From Chitinophagaceae bacterium (GTDB lineage: Bacteria; Bacteroidota; Bacteroidia; Chitinophagales; Chitinophagaceae), in contig JAHBTK010000001.1 in assembly GCA_019638625.1 (NCBI GenBank), positions 673,434 to 737,433 of the forward strand: a DNA stretch of 64,000 nucleotides. Reading direction: 5' to 3'. Shown here piece by piece: positions 17,352 to 25,575 of this stretch. Within the stretch, counting starts at the first letter, position 1; each line of letters begins with the position of its first letter. A program made the translations under genes and the position numbers. A model generated the notes under the pieces. That model worked only from the letters and a program-made list of their open reading frames with translations. It was not told the origin of the DNA and did not search any database.

Positions 17352-18320
17352 TCAATTACTAATGTTTAAGTATTCGTCGTAAAAAGCCTCTGCTTCGGCA
17401 GGGGTTGGCTGTTTTTGGGGCCGCACAATTCTGAAACCTACAAACATGGCGTCTGTCAGCCACCAACGGCTACGCGGTATCTGGGGGTCCCTTTTGTTCC
17501 AGGCGGCTTCCGAATGTTGCCGGGAAGAACTCCTGAGTAGTTCCGGTGTATCCTGAAAACTTCCGCCTCTTATGCTCCTCGGGTAACGTTTGCCTGGCGG
17601 TATCACCGGTTCGGTAGCGTCGTCACTTAGTTTTTCAAAATATTTTTCATCATATTGGTCAAGGGTCCATTCAGATACATTACCCAGCATATCATATAAT
17701 CCCCAGGCATTCGGTAATTTTTGTCCTACCTTCTGGTACTTGTTCTTGCTGTTTGCTTTATACCAGGCGTATTTGCCCAGGTCTTTAGGGTTATCTCCAA
17801 AAGGATAGGTTGTCGTAGAGCCGGCGCGGCAGGCATATTCCCATTCCGCTTCACTGGGCAGGCGGTAAAAAATACCTGTTTTTTTGTATAACCATCTGCA
17901 GAACATCAAAGCGGCGTCCTGGCTCATACTGTTCACCGGAAACCCATCTGTTTTGCCCATTCCCCAGCTCAGATCGATATATTGTGGGGTAGGGCGGGTT
18001 ACAGCGTCTACCGCCGACCCGACAGGGGTATTTTCATCCCGGAAAAAGACATCAAAAATATCGTGTGTAATTTCAAAGGCGCCCATCCAGAAAGCGTCAA
18101 TATTCACTTTCCGGGAGGGCGTTTCATCGGGTTTCTTCAGGTTGTCGCTAGAGGAACCGCCCATGGTAAATGAACCGGACTGAACCGGTACCATTTTAAT
18201 ATTGAATTTTGAACCGGGTACGGATTGGTCATACGGTTTAAATTCCTGGCTTTTAACTGTTTGTGATGTTAAGCTGGTAATTGCCCAAAATAATAACGCC
18301 CTAACTCCTGTTGTCCTCAC
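17352..18320 (-). CDS. Secreted SUMF1 (formylglycine-generating enzyme-like) domain protein
   Basis: 322 residues with an N-terminal signal peptide (about 1-24) and a full SUMF1/FGE-sulfatase fold: SGSFTMGGSS, DAFWMGAFEIT, RLPSEAEWEYACRAG, WGLYDMLGNVSEWTLDQY, RSIRGGSF and a GFRIVRP ending. True formylglycine-generating enzymes have two Cys after the RGGSF motif; here that region reads QDTPELLRSSSR and lacks Cys, and no sulfatase gene is adjacent. It therefore looks like a structural or ligand-binding member (the fold also serves gliding/T9SS proteins such as GldJ and GldK). Located upstream of the Gfo/Idh gene, probably co-transcribed. Confidence 0.87.
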   Translation of the reverse strand: MRTTGVRALLFWAITSLTSQTVKSQEFKPYDQSVPGSKFNIKMVPVQSGSFTMGGSSSDNLKKPDETPSRKVNIDAFWMGAFEITHDIFDVFFRDENTPVGSAVDAVTRPTPQYIDLSWGMGKTDGFPVNSMSQDAALMFCRWLYKKTGIFYRLPSEAEWEYACRAGSTTTYPFGDNPKDLGKYAWYKANSKNKYQKVGQKLPNAWGLYDMLGNVSEWTLDQYDEKYFEKLSDDATEPVIPPGKRYPRSIRGGSFQDTPELLRSSSRQHSEAAWNKRDPQIPRSRWWLTDAMFVGFRIVRPQKQPTPAEAEAFYDEYLNISN

Positions 18321-18388
18321 TGTAAAACTTTTTGAGGTTGAAAGGTAAGCAATTCTGCTTTATTTCTGATTTGGTTTAAGTCAATAAA

Positions 18389-19654
18389 TCAGCAATCCCT
18401 CAATATACTGTTTCCTATGGCACAGGACAGGCAGTTTTTCTGGAGGCAATATTCTTTGGTGAGCTCCGTCAGCGCCTGCGAATCCATGGCTGTTTCACTC
18501 ATAACCTCCAGACTTTTCCATCGGCGGGTAAGCGTATTTTGTTCGCCGGGCATTTCCTGCAGCCACTGCAGCGCCCTGGCTTTATAAGAGGCTTCATTCA
18601 TAATATGTCCATAGCTGAACAAGACCGGGATGATAGTGTTGATAATTATGTTATCAACCATCTGGTTACCCAGTGTTTTTTCTTTGAATGCTGATTGTTC
18701 GTCGAAGCGGTAATGATAGTGCCAGTAATCGTTGGCTGTAACCTGCAGCAGCTTTTTTACCTCCTGCAGCCCGGCTGATTCTTTGATTTTGGAGAAAAGA
18801 TGCGTGGAGTGATGAATGAGCTGTGCCAGTTGCGCCAGTCTTACCGTGGGAAAGTTTTGCGGCCGCATTCTTAAAAAATGTACCGGAAGGTTTATTCGCT
18901 GCAACATATGTTTTTTTTGCAGAAAGGAGTATTCCCGCTGCAGCATTCGGGGATACTCTTCCGAGAATTTGCCTGTCAGTAAGCCTGCCTGCCCTAATAA
19001 CAGGCATTCCAGTTGGTTGAGCTGGTTCTTGTATTTTGCCAGTATGTTAATGGAAACAGACCTGGCAACAGCTTCAAATGCTTCGGAGTTGACGGTCACT
19101 CCAAAGTTTCGTGCCAGGGTCCACCAGAATACCTCTTCCCAATGGTTGCGGGTAGCCGCTAATTGTTGCCGTATGATTCCCGATCTTCTTTCCAGGCGCT
19201 CTGCAGCCAGCCGCTCTTTCCATGCACTCCAGGTTAATGACGAAACACCCCGGAGACTGTTTTCACAGGGAATGAATGCGATGTTGTGCATAAGTTCCCC
19301 GTATCGTTGCAGCAGCAGTTTAGATACCCTGTTCTGCAGTACCAGCATGGGTATTTCTTTTTCATTTTTGATGTCGGCGTCCTGTTCCCATACTACATGC
19401 AGGATCACATTGTTGTAATTTTTATCCCTATGATGTCCATGGGTATTCCATAGAGAGGAGTGTGTATGAATTTCTATGCTTCCCACCCAGGTGGTATCAG
19501 CTACTTGAATGCTTGCTTGTAAAAAATCCGGACCCTGGTTGGAATTGGATTGGCCCGGGTGGAAGATACACAGTGTTTCTCCCCCGGTGGTTTGTAACTG
19601 CAGCTTATTGAAATACTGCATTTTCCAGATAAATTGTAGAAGGCGTTCCGTCAT
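18389..19654 (-). CDS. DUF2851 family protein
   Basis: 421-residue soluble protein of the DUF2851 family, found mostly in Bacteroidota. The N-terminal signature is clear: MTERLLQFIWKMQYFN, then HPGQSNSNQGPDFLQA, GSIEIHTHSSLW and HHRDKNYNNVILHVVW, with several conserved His and Asp. The C-terminus has a Cys cluster (CLQKNCLSC). Molecular function is not established for the family. Downstream of maf by 79 bases on the same strand. Confidence 0.85.
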   Translation of the reverse strand: MTERLLQFIWKMQYFNKLQLQTTGGETLCIFHPGQSNSNQGPDFLQASIQVADTTWVGSIEIHTHSSLWNTHGHHRDKNYNNVILHVVWEQDADIKNEKEIPMLVLQNRVSKLLLQRYGELMHNIAFIPCENSLRGVSSLTWSAWKERLAAERLERRSGIIRQQLAATRNHWEEVFWWTLARNFGVTVNSEAFEAVARSVSINILAKYKNQLNQLECLLLGQAGLLTGKFSEEYPRMLQREYSFLQKKHMLQRINLPVHFLRMRPQNFPTVRLAQLAQLIHHSTHLFSKIKESAGLQEVKKLLQVTANDYWHYHYRFDEQSAFKEKTLGNQMVDNIIINTIIPVLFSYGHIMNEASYKARALQWLQEMPGEQNTLTRRWKSLEVMSETAMDSQALTELTKEYCLQKNCLSCAIGNSILRDC

Positions 19655-19733
19655 AGATAAGAAGGTTAGCTGTCAGCAACGACGGAATTAAGATACAAAA
19701 TTGTATTGATTTCGTAGCTAAAATCTTATACTA

Positions 19734-20309
19734 TTACATCTTGCTTAAATGCTGTATCACCCTGCTTACCGGCAGACCCATAACGTTATAAAAATCGCCA
19801 TTGATCCGCTGGATACCCACGACACCGATCCATTCCTGGATAGCATAGGCTCCTGCTTTGTCAAAGGGTTTGTATTTGTCTATGTAAAAATCTATTTGGT
19901 CCGCACTCAGCGGGTGAAACCAAACCTCCGTAGTATCACTGAAAATGATTTCCCGGTCTCCGTGTAATATGGTAACACCTGTAATTACTTCGTGCTTTTT
20001 GCCGGAGAGCATAGATAAAATGGCTGCTGCATCGTTTTTGTCTTTTGGCTTTCCCAGGATTTTGCCATTGCATACCACAATCGTGTCTGCGGCAAGTATT
20101 GCCGGCGGGGAAACGTATTGTTTGTACATTACCGTGCCGGGGATCGCCAGCGCTTTTTGACGGGCAATGTATTGAGCGGTTTCTGTTACAGCTATATTTT
20201 CCGGAAATGTTTCATCGGTGTCCGGTATGATGATATCAAAATCAATTTCAGCCCATTCCAGCAGTTGTTTTCGCCTTGGCGATTGCGAGGCCAGTATTAT
20301 TTTACTCAT
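19734..20309 (-). CDS. maf: Maf-like nucleoside triphosphate pyrophosphatase
   Basis: 191-residue house-cleaning enzyme of the Maf/Ham1 fold, converting (modified) dTTP/UTP-type nucleotides to the monophosphate and PPi. The N-terminal signature LASQSPRRKQLLEW (residues 6-19) matches the family, with the conserved Asp-Glu in PDTDETFPE, the lysine in YIARQKA, AADTIVV, GKPKDKNDA and DKAGAYAIQ. Its ATG overlaps the stop of the upstream UbiA gene in an ATGA arrangement, so translation is coupled. Confidence 0.94.
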   Translation of the reverse strand: MSKIILASQSPRRKQLLEWAEIDFDIIIPDTDETFPENIAVTETAQYIARQKALAIPGTVMYKQYVSPPAILAADTIVVCNGKILGKPKDKNDAAAILSMLSGKKHEVITGVTILHGDREIIFSDTTEVWFHPLSADQIDFYIDKYKPFDKAGAYAIQEWIGVVGIQRINGDFYNVMGLPVSRVIQHLSKM

Positions 20310-21268
20310 GCCAGATAAATTTTGAAGAATACCATTGAGAGGATGCCGGTAAGCATTACAAATTTTACGGCGCCGCTTAGCTTTCCAAATTGCTCAGCCG
20401 TGGTAGCTTCGTATAATCTTTTGGTGATTATTAAAAGGGGTGCGATAATGAATAGTACACAATATACAATGCTCCACCACCATTTCAGGTATAAGGCGTA
20501 AAACTGTATGGATGCCAGGGCCCCTGTCAGCACCATCAGCCAGACACCTGTGAATACCTTGGAGACTGGTATTCCCCACACTATAGGCATGGTTTTACAG
20601 CCATATCGTGCATCACCCTCCATATCTTCCATATCTTTTACCACTTCCCGGATAAGGGATATGATAAACGCAAATCCCGCATATAAAAAGGAAATGCGGA
20701 TCAGCCGGCGGTGCACCTCCCTGTTTGCGTTATTTCCGGCGGTTAAGTTCGGCAACAGACCCGGTGAAAAATGATCAGTAAAGAAAAATACGACCAGCAC
20801 CACCCACGCTGTCAGCAGGGAGATGATAATGTTGCCGGACAACAACTTTTTTTTGAATGTAGTGGAGTACAGCCATAACAGGATCACGCAAACGATATTG
20901 GAGAAAGCGATCAGCCAGTTTTTTGTAACCCATGAAATATAACAGCCGAGCAATACGCCCGCTGCGGAAAAAATCCAGTGCCATATGATGGCCCAGCGCC
21001 TTGGTATTGTTTTGTCTACAATTACCTGCCCAGGTTTGTTGACAAGGTCTATTTTAAAGTCGAAATAGTCGTTGATGATGTAGCCGCCTGCAGCAATAAA
21101 AACCGAAGAAAGTACCAGCAGCGACAGCAGGGAGAATTCTTCCGGCAGAAAAACATCCGGGTGAACCGCGGGTGAAAGGATACAGAAATAAAACAGAAAT
21201 TGGGTAGCGGCTATGAACAACAGGTTGGGATACCTGACAAGCCTTAAAAATGATATTACCAACTTCAT
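20306..21268 (-). CDS. UbiA-family prenyltransferase (geranylgeranylglycerol-phosphate geranylgeranyltransferase-like)
   Basis: 320-residue integral membrane prenyltransferase with eight or nine hydrophobic helices. The two Asp-rich Mg-diphosphate motifs are NDYFDFKIDLVNKP (about 66-79) and DMEDMEGDARYG (about 212-223), as in the UbiA superfamily. Bacteroidota proteins of this type are usually annotated as geranylgeranylglycerol-phosphate geranylgeranyltransferase, although these bacteria do not make archaeal lipids in bulk, so the true acceptor is uncertain. Coupled to maf downstream and 44 bases from the DUF2520 gene upstream, same strand. Confidence 0.85.
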   Translation of the reverse strand: MKLVISFLRLVRYPNLLFIAATQFLFYFCILSPAVHPDVFLPEEFSLLSLLVLSSVFIAAGGYIINDYFDFKIDLVNKPGQVIVDKTIPRRWAIIWHWIFSAAGVLLGCYISWVTKNWLIAFSNIVCVILLWLYSTTFKKKLLSGNIIISLLTAWVVLVVFFFTDHFSPGLLPNLTAGNNANREVHRRLIRISFLYAGFAFIISLIREVVKDMEDMEGDARYGCKTMPIVWGIPVSKVFTGVWLMVLTGALASIQFYALYLKWWWSIVYCVLFIIAPLLIITKRLYEATTAEQFGKLSGAVKFVMLTGILSMVFFKIYLA

Positions 21269-21312
21269 GGCGCTAAGGTAAAGGCAGAAACGCTAAATAG
21301 AAAATTAACATA

Positions 21313-22092
21313 TCATAAAAACTCTTTCTGATGCCGGTTTTGAATGCTTTGAGTGAGATGTTCGTACACCTGTAAGATATCCGGGTATTCTTTTAACATT
21401 CCGGTATGTTTTTCTATGGTAGCCTGATCTCCCCGCACGGCAGGCCCCGTTTGCATGGCTGCCGGCTGGTATTGCTCCAGCCGCAGTACGGTTTCCCGCA
21501 TCAGCGGCTGTAATAGTGAGAAGTCGATCTGTTCCCGGTTCAGGAAATCTGCTGCCAGCGTATAGAGATGATTCACAAAATTGTTGGTGATCACCGCGCC
21601 GATATGCAGTTTGGACCGGGTATCATCATCCGTTTTTTCTACCCTCTGCGACAGTGTGCGGGCAAAGGATTCAATACTATTTATCGTAGTATCCGTATCC
21701 CCGCTAACCAGGAAAGGTATCTCCGGTATTGCTGTTCTGTCGCTTCTGAGGCTTTGAAAAGGGTAGAGCGTACCGTAATGTGCTCCTGCATTTTTTAACA
21801 CCCCCGCAGGAACCGATCCCGCGGTATGTACCACCAGGCGTTCTTTTAACGGTAACCACTGATCGATTTGCAACAGTGCTTCATCCGACACGGCAACGAT
21901 ATAAATATCAGCGCCTCGTAGAATCCTGTCAAAACCGATACAAAACCCGGCTCCCAGTTCCCCTGCAAGTTTTTGAACTTCTTTTTCGTTTCTCCCGGCA
22001 ACCTGCAGAACCCGGTGTCCCGCTTTTTTTATTTTTTTACCCAGCACATTCGCCACATTGCCGCTTCCTATGAGTACAACATTTGATAACAT
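21313..22092 (-). CDS. Rossmann-fold plus DUF2520 protein
   Basis: 259 residues. An N-terminal Rossmann domain, GSGNVANVLGKKI (residues 9-21), and NAD(P)-binding features resemble ProC/6-phosphogluconate dehydrogenase-like proteins. The C-terminal helical DUF2520 domain has SVPAGVLKNAGAHYGTLYPF and IGAVITNNFVNHLYTLA. Probably a dehydrogenase of unknown substrate. First gene of the minus-strand unit DUF2520-UbiA-maf, and divergent from the second UbiA gene across about 100 bases that must hold both promoters. Confidence 0.88.
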   Translation of the reverse strand: MLSNVVLIGSGNVANVLGKKIKKAGHRVLQVAGRNEKEVQKLAGELGAGFCIGFDRILRGADIYIVAVSDEALLQIDQWLPLKERLVVHTAGSVPAGVLKNAGAHYGTLYPFQSLRSDRTAIPEIPFLVSGDTDTTINSIESFARTLSQRVEKTDDDTRSKLHIGAVITNNFVNHLYTLAADFLNREQIDFSLLQPLMRETVLRLEQYQPAAMQTGPAVRGDQATIEKHTGMLKEYPDILQVYEHLTQSIQNRHQKEFL

Positions 22093-22157
22093 TTCCCTGA
22101 AATTAGATGACTAAAAATAAATTAATATATGTTAATTGCAGAATAACAATTGAGTGT

Positions 22158-22165
22158 TATTTTTG
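22158..22165 (+). promoter_or_regulatory. -7 box for the plus-strand UbiA cassette
   Basis: TATTTTTG, a perfect TAnnTTTG element, 31 bases before the GTG start at 22196. The -33 box is not evident. Confidence 0.35.
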
Positions 22166-22195
22166 GTATTTGTCAGTATATAATAATTAGTTTCA

Positions 22196-23074
22196 GTGGC
22201 ATACATAAAGCTCTTACGCCCCAAAGATTGGGCAAAAAATCTGTTTCTCTTCATACCGTTATTTTTCGCCGGCGATCTGTTCGATTGGTCGAAGGTGCTG
22301 CAGGTGGCGATCGGATTTGTTTGTTTTTGTTGCGTAGCGAGCAGTATCTATGTGATAAATGACTATGTGGACAGGGAGGATGACCGTAACCACCCGGTAA
22401 AGAAAAATCGTCCGCTGGCTTCGGGCGCCGTATCTCCATCCATAGCATTGGTGATCTTTGCTTTGCTGCTGCTTGCCGGACTGGGGGTTTCCTTTTTTCT
22501 GAATAAAATTTTCTTCTTTTTGATCGGTGCTTATTTTGTAATGAATATGGGGTATTCCTTCGGTCTCAAAAATATCTCCATACTGGATATTTTTATAGTG
22601 GCAGCGGGATTCGCCATCCGCGTAAAAGCGGGAGGGGTGATAGCAGGTATTGACGTTACTATCTGGCTCAATATGATGGTGTTTCTGCTGGCGTTGTTCA
22701 TGGCTATCGGTAAAAGGCGGGATGATGCGCTGCTGAGCAGCGCCTCCGGCGTGAACATGCGCAAGGTGATGAAGGGATATACGCTTGACTTCCTGAATTC
22801 CCTGTTGGCATTGGTATCGGGAATAATCATTGTTTCTTATTTTATGTACACAGTATCCGACAGGGTGATCGAAAGGCACCAGACCTATCGCCTGTTTTAT
22901 ACGGGTATATTTGTTATGGCAGGCATCATGCGGTATCTGCAGATTATTTTTGTACAAAAGGATTCAGGCTCACCTACGAAAATCCTGTTTAAAGACAGGT
23001 TCATCCAGGTGGTGCTTGTTTTATGGATAATAAGTTTTTATTTCATTTTATACATAAAGCATATCCGGCTTTAA
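22196..23074 (+). CDS. UbiA-family decaprenyl-phosphate phosphoribosyltransferase-like enzyme
   Basis: 292-residue membrane protein of the DPPR synthase branch of UbiA, which attaches 5-phosphoribosyl (from PRPP) to a polyprenyl phosphate. Visible are LLRPKDWAKNLFLFIPLFFA (residues 5-24), the first Asp-rich motif YVINDYVDREDDRNHPVKK followed by RPLASG, and a second region IKAGG-like VKAGGVIAG with GKRRDD, all typical of that subfamily. GTG start. It opens a plus-strand cassette with an SDR reductase and a HAD phosphatase, the partners expected for converting polyprenyl-phosphoryl-ribose into an arabinose or ribose donor. Confidence 0.9.
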   Translation: MAYIKLLRPKDWAKNLFLFIPLFFAGDLFDWSKVLQVAIGFVCFCCVASSIYVINDYVDREDDRNHPVKKNRPLASGAVSPSIALVIFALLLLAGLGVSFFLNKIFFFLIGAYFVMNMGYSFGLKNISILDIFIVAAGFAIRVKAGGVIAGIDVTIWLNMMVFLLALFMAIGKRRDDALLSSASGVNMRKVMKGYTLDFLNSLLALVSGIIIVSYFMYTVSDRVIERHQTYRLFYTGIFVMAGIMRYLQIIFVQKDSGSPTKILFKDRFIQVVLVLWIISFYFILYIKHIRL

Positions 23075-23130
23075 GAACGCGGCTTTTGCTGCTTCTTGGT
23101 AATTGTTTTTAATTAATTATTATACTCAAT

Positions 23131-23862
23131 ATGCCTACAGTATTGGTTTTGGGCGCCACATCCGATATAGGGATCGCCATAGCCACCGCATTTACAAAAG
23201 ACAGGTGTTACATCCTGTTAGCCGCCCGGGACACAGAACAGTTGCAACCGCTACAGTCTGATATGATCATCCGGCATGGCGTTAAGTGTGATATTTTCCG
23301 GTTTGATGCCACCGATTTTGCTTCTCACAAGGCTTTTTATGATTCCTTACCGGTAAAACCGGATGTTACCATTTGTGTATTTGGATATATGAACGACAAT
23401 GAAGTGGTTATCCGGGATGAGGCGGAAACATTACGGACCATCAATACCAACTATACCGGCGCGGTAAGTATTTTAAATATTGTAGCGGCAGATTATGCTG
23501 CAAAAAAGCAGGGAATTATAGTGGGCATAAGCTCTGTGGCGGGTGAGCGGGGGCGCTACAGCAACTATATCTATGGCAGCGCCAAAGCAGGTTTTACAGC
23601 CTACCTGTCAGGATTGAGAAACAGAATGTTTCACGAAAAAGTACATGTGATGACCGTGTTGCCCGGTTTTGTTTACACGCGTATGACTGAACACCTGGCA
23701 CTACCCAAGCTGCTGACTGCTACTCCTGAATACGTGGGGAGGGCGGTTTACAAAGGCGTGATCAAAAGAAAAAACACCCTCTATGTAAAGTGGTTCTGGA
23801 AATGGATCATGCTGATTATAAAAATGGTTCCGGAACCTGTTTTTAAAAGGAAAAAATTGTGA
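23131..23862 (+). CDS. SDR-family oxidoreductase (possible DprE2-like epimerase subunit)
   Basis: 243-residue short-chain dehydrogenase. The cofactor motif is VLGATSDIGIAIA (residues 5-17) and the catalytic Ser-Tyr-Lys lie in GISSVAGERGRYSNYIYGSAKA (Tyr and Lys four apart). Sequence style and its place between a DPPR-synthase-like UbiA and a HAD phosphatase suggest the ketoreductase step (DprE2-like) of decaprenylphosphoryl-ribose epimerisation. The flavin oxidase partner DprE1 is not in the window, so the assignment rests on context. Its stop overlaps the next gene's GTG by four bases. Confidence 0.87.
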   Translation: MPTVLVLGATSDIGIAIATAFTKDRCYILLAARDTEQLQPLQSDMIIRHGVKCDIFRFDATDFASHKAFYDSLPVKPDVTICVFGYMNDNEVVIRDEAETLRTINTNYTGAVSILNIVAADYAAKKQGIIVGISSVAGERGRYSNYIYGSAKAGFTAYLSGLRNRMFHEKVHVMTVLPGFVYTRMTEHLALPKLLTATPEYVGRAVYKGVIKRKNTLYVKWFWKWIMLIIKMVPEPVFKRKKL

Positions 23863-24449
23863 GGAAAATAGCTTTTTTCGACTTTGACGGAACCATAACG
23901 TACAAGGATACACTCCTGGAGATAGTCAGGTTTAATAAAGGCGATATGGCATGGGCTTTAGGAATGATGTCCCTGTCTCCCTGGTTGGTAGCCATGAAGT
24001 TGAAACTAACACCTAATGATGTGATAAAACAAAAATACCTTACTCGTTTTTTTGGCGGAACAAGGGAAGAGGTATTCAAACAGGTCTGTGATGATTTTGT
24101 TTCCCAAAAGCTGCCCCCGCTCATCAGGCCCCTCGCGATGGAGGAAATAAAAAAACATCAGCGAAATCAAACTGAAGTGGTGGTAGTGTCAGCTTCTCCC
24201 GAAGATTGGCTGAAAGGCTGGTGCCGGACAAATGATATTGTTTGCATAGGCACGCGCCTTGAGAAGAAAAACGGCTTCATAACCGGCCGGATCGAAGGTA
24301 AGAATTGTTATGGACCTGAAAAGGTAAACCGCATCCGGCAGCTTTATAACCTGGATGAATATGACGAGATTTTCAGCTATGGTGATTCCGGCGGTGACCG
24401 GGAAATGCTTGCCCTCGCCAATTTTTCTCATTATAAACCCTTCCGGTAA
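23859..24449 (+). CDS. HAD-IB family phosphatase
   Basis: 196-residue phosphoserine-phosphatase-like hydrolase. HAD motif I is DFDGTITYKDT (residues 6-16, nucleophile Asp and acid Asp both present), motif II VVSAS, motif III the Lys in KNCYGPEKV, and motif IV YGDSGGDREML. It ends in the common HYKPFR tail. Translationally coupled (GTGA overlap) to the SDR gene. In this cassette it is a good candidate for removing the 5-phosphate from polyprenyl-phosphoryl-5-phosphoribose, by analogy with the pathway; this is inference. Confidence 0.9.
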   Translation: MRKIAFFDFDGTITYKDTLLEIVRFNKGDMAWALGMMSLSPWLVAMKLKLTPNDVIKQKYLTRFFGGTREEVFKQVCDDFVSQKLPPLIRPLAMEEIKKHQRNQTEVVVVSASPEDWLKGWCRTNDIVCIGTRLEKKNGFITGRIEGKNCYGPEKVNRIRQLYNLDEYDEIFSYGDSGGDREMLALANFSHYKPFR

Positions 24450-24520
24450 CTATCCCGGAACTACGTTCCCTGCGTTAAAAATTTGCGGGCTACGGATTTC
24501 CGCATAACTTAGAAGATGTG

Positions 24521-25528
24521 ATGGAAAAAAAGATGCCTACTATAAAGGAAATTGCCCGAAAGCTCAATATTTCAGTTTCAACTGTTTCCAGGGCATTGCA
24601 CGATCATCCCAGTATCGGGCTTCGTACCAAAATGCAGGTAAAGAAGTTAGCGGCAGAAATGAACTATGAGCCTAACCAGGCGGCTATCCAGTTTAAGCAG
24701 GGCAAAACCAATACCATCGGACTGATCCTTCCGAACCTGAGAGAGGAATATTTTTATTTAGCCATCAATGGAGTGGAGGAAGTGGCGTTCAGGAATAATT
24801 ATAATGTGCTTATCAGCCAGTCGCATGATGAATTGGCCCGGGAGGAAAAGATAGTGGAGATACTGCGGAGAAACAGGATTGATGGGGTGTTGGTGTCTAT
24901 CTCCAAACAAACAACCCACATCGATCATTTCAGACAACTTGCCCGGTTTAATATCCCTGTGGTGTTTTTCGACAGGGTGCCTGACGTACCGGGTATCCAT
25001 TCTGTTTGGTGCAGTTTGTATCATAGTACCATCAATGCGATAAAATTCCTGGTAGAGAAGGGGCATAAACGCATCGGGTATATACAGGGTCCCCCAACGC
25101 TGAACATTAAAAATGAACGGCTGGAAGGCTATTATGACGCGCATAAAGCGCTGGGTTTACCGGCAAAGGAATCCCTGGTGGTTACAACCGATTTGCTCAG
25201 GTCGGGCAATGAAGCCGCCATGCTAAAACTCCTTTCACTGAAGGAAAAGCCAACGGCCATTCTTGCATTTAATGACAATGTGGCCCTGGATGCACTGCAG
25301 GTAGCAAAGAAAAAGAAGTTGAAGATCAACAGGGATTTAAGTGTGGTAAGTTATGCCAACTGGCCTGTGACGGATTACCTGGATTACCCACCTATCGCAT
25401 CGGTAGAACAATTCCCGTTTAAGCAGGGTGTACGGGCAACGGAATTACTTTTCAAACTGCTGGAAAAACCCGGCGATCTACAGCCATATGAAAATGTGGT
25501 GCTGGAAAGCGAATTGATCATTCACTGA
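24521..25528 (+). CDS. LacI-family transcriptional regulator
   Basis: 335 residues from the ATG at 24521 (a GTG just before and another ATG at 24533 are alternatives). N-terminal LacI helix-turn-helix TIKEIARKLNISVSTVSRAL (about 6-25) with the hinge region following, then a periplasmic-binding-like sugar-sensing domain: NTIGLILPNL, DGVLVSIS, GHKRIGYIQGPP, AILAFNDNVALDAL, PPIASVEQ. It normally represses a carbohydrate locus, but no transporter or glycosidase gene is adjacent, so the target is probably elsewhere. It lies 71 bases after the HAD gene and could be in the same transcript. Confidence 0.93.
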   Translation: MEKKMPTIKEIARKLNISVSTVSRALHDHPSIGLRTKMQVKKLAAEMNYEPNQAAIQFKQGKTNTIGLILPNLREEYFYLAINGVEEVAFRNNYNVLISQSHDELAREEKIVEILRRNRIDGVLVSISKQTTHIDHFRQLARFNIPVVFFDRVPDVPGIHSVWCSLYHSTINAIKFLVEKGHKRIGYIQGPPTLNIKNERLEGYYDAHKALGLPAKESLVVTTDLLRSGNEAAMLKLLSLKEKPTAILAFNDNVALDALQVAKKKKLKINRDLSVVSYANWPVTDYLDYPPIASVEQFPFKQGVRATELLFKLLEKPGDLQPYENVVLESELIIH

Positions 25529-25575
25529 CGATTGCAGGCACGCAAAAAGCTACCTTATCCCATATATCACAAAGC

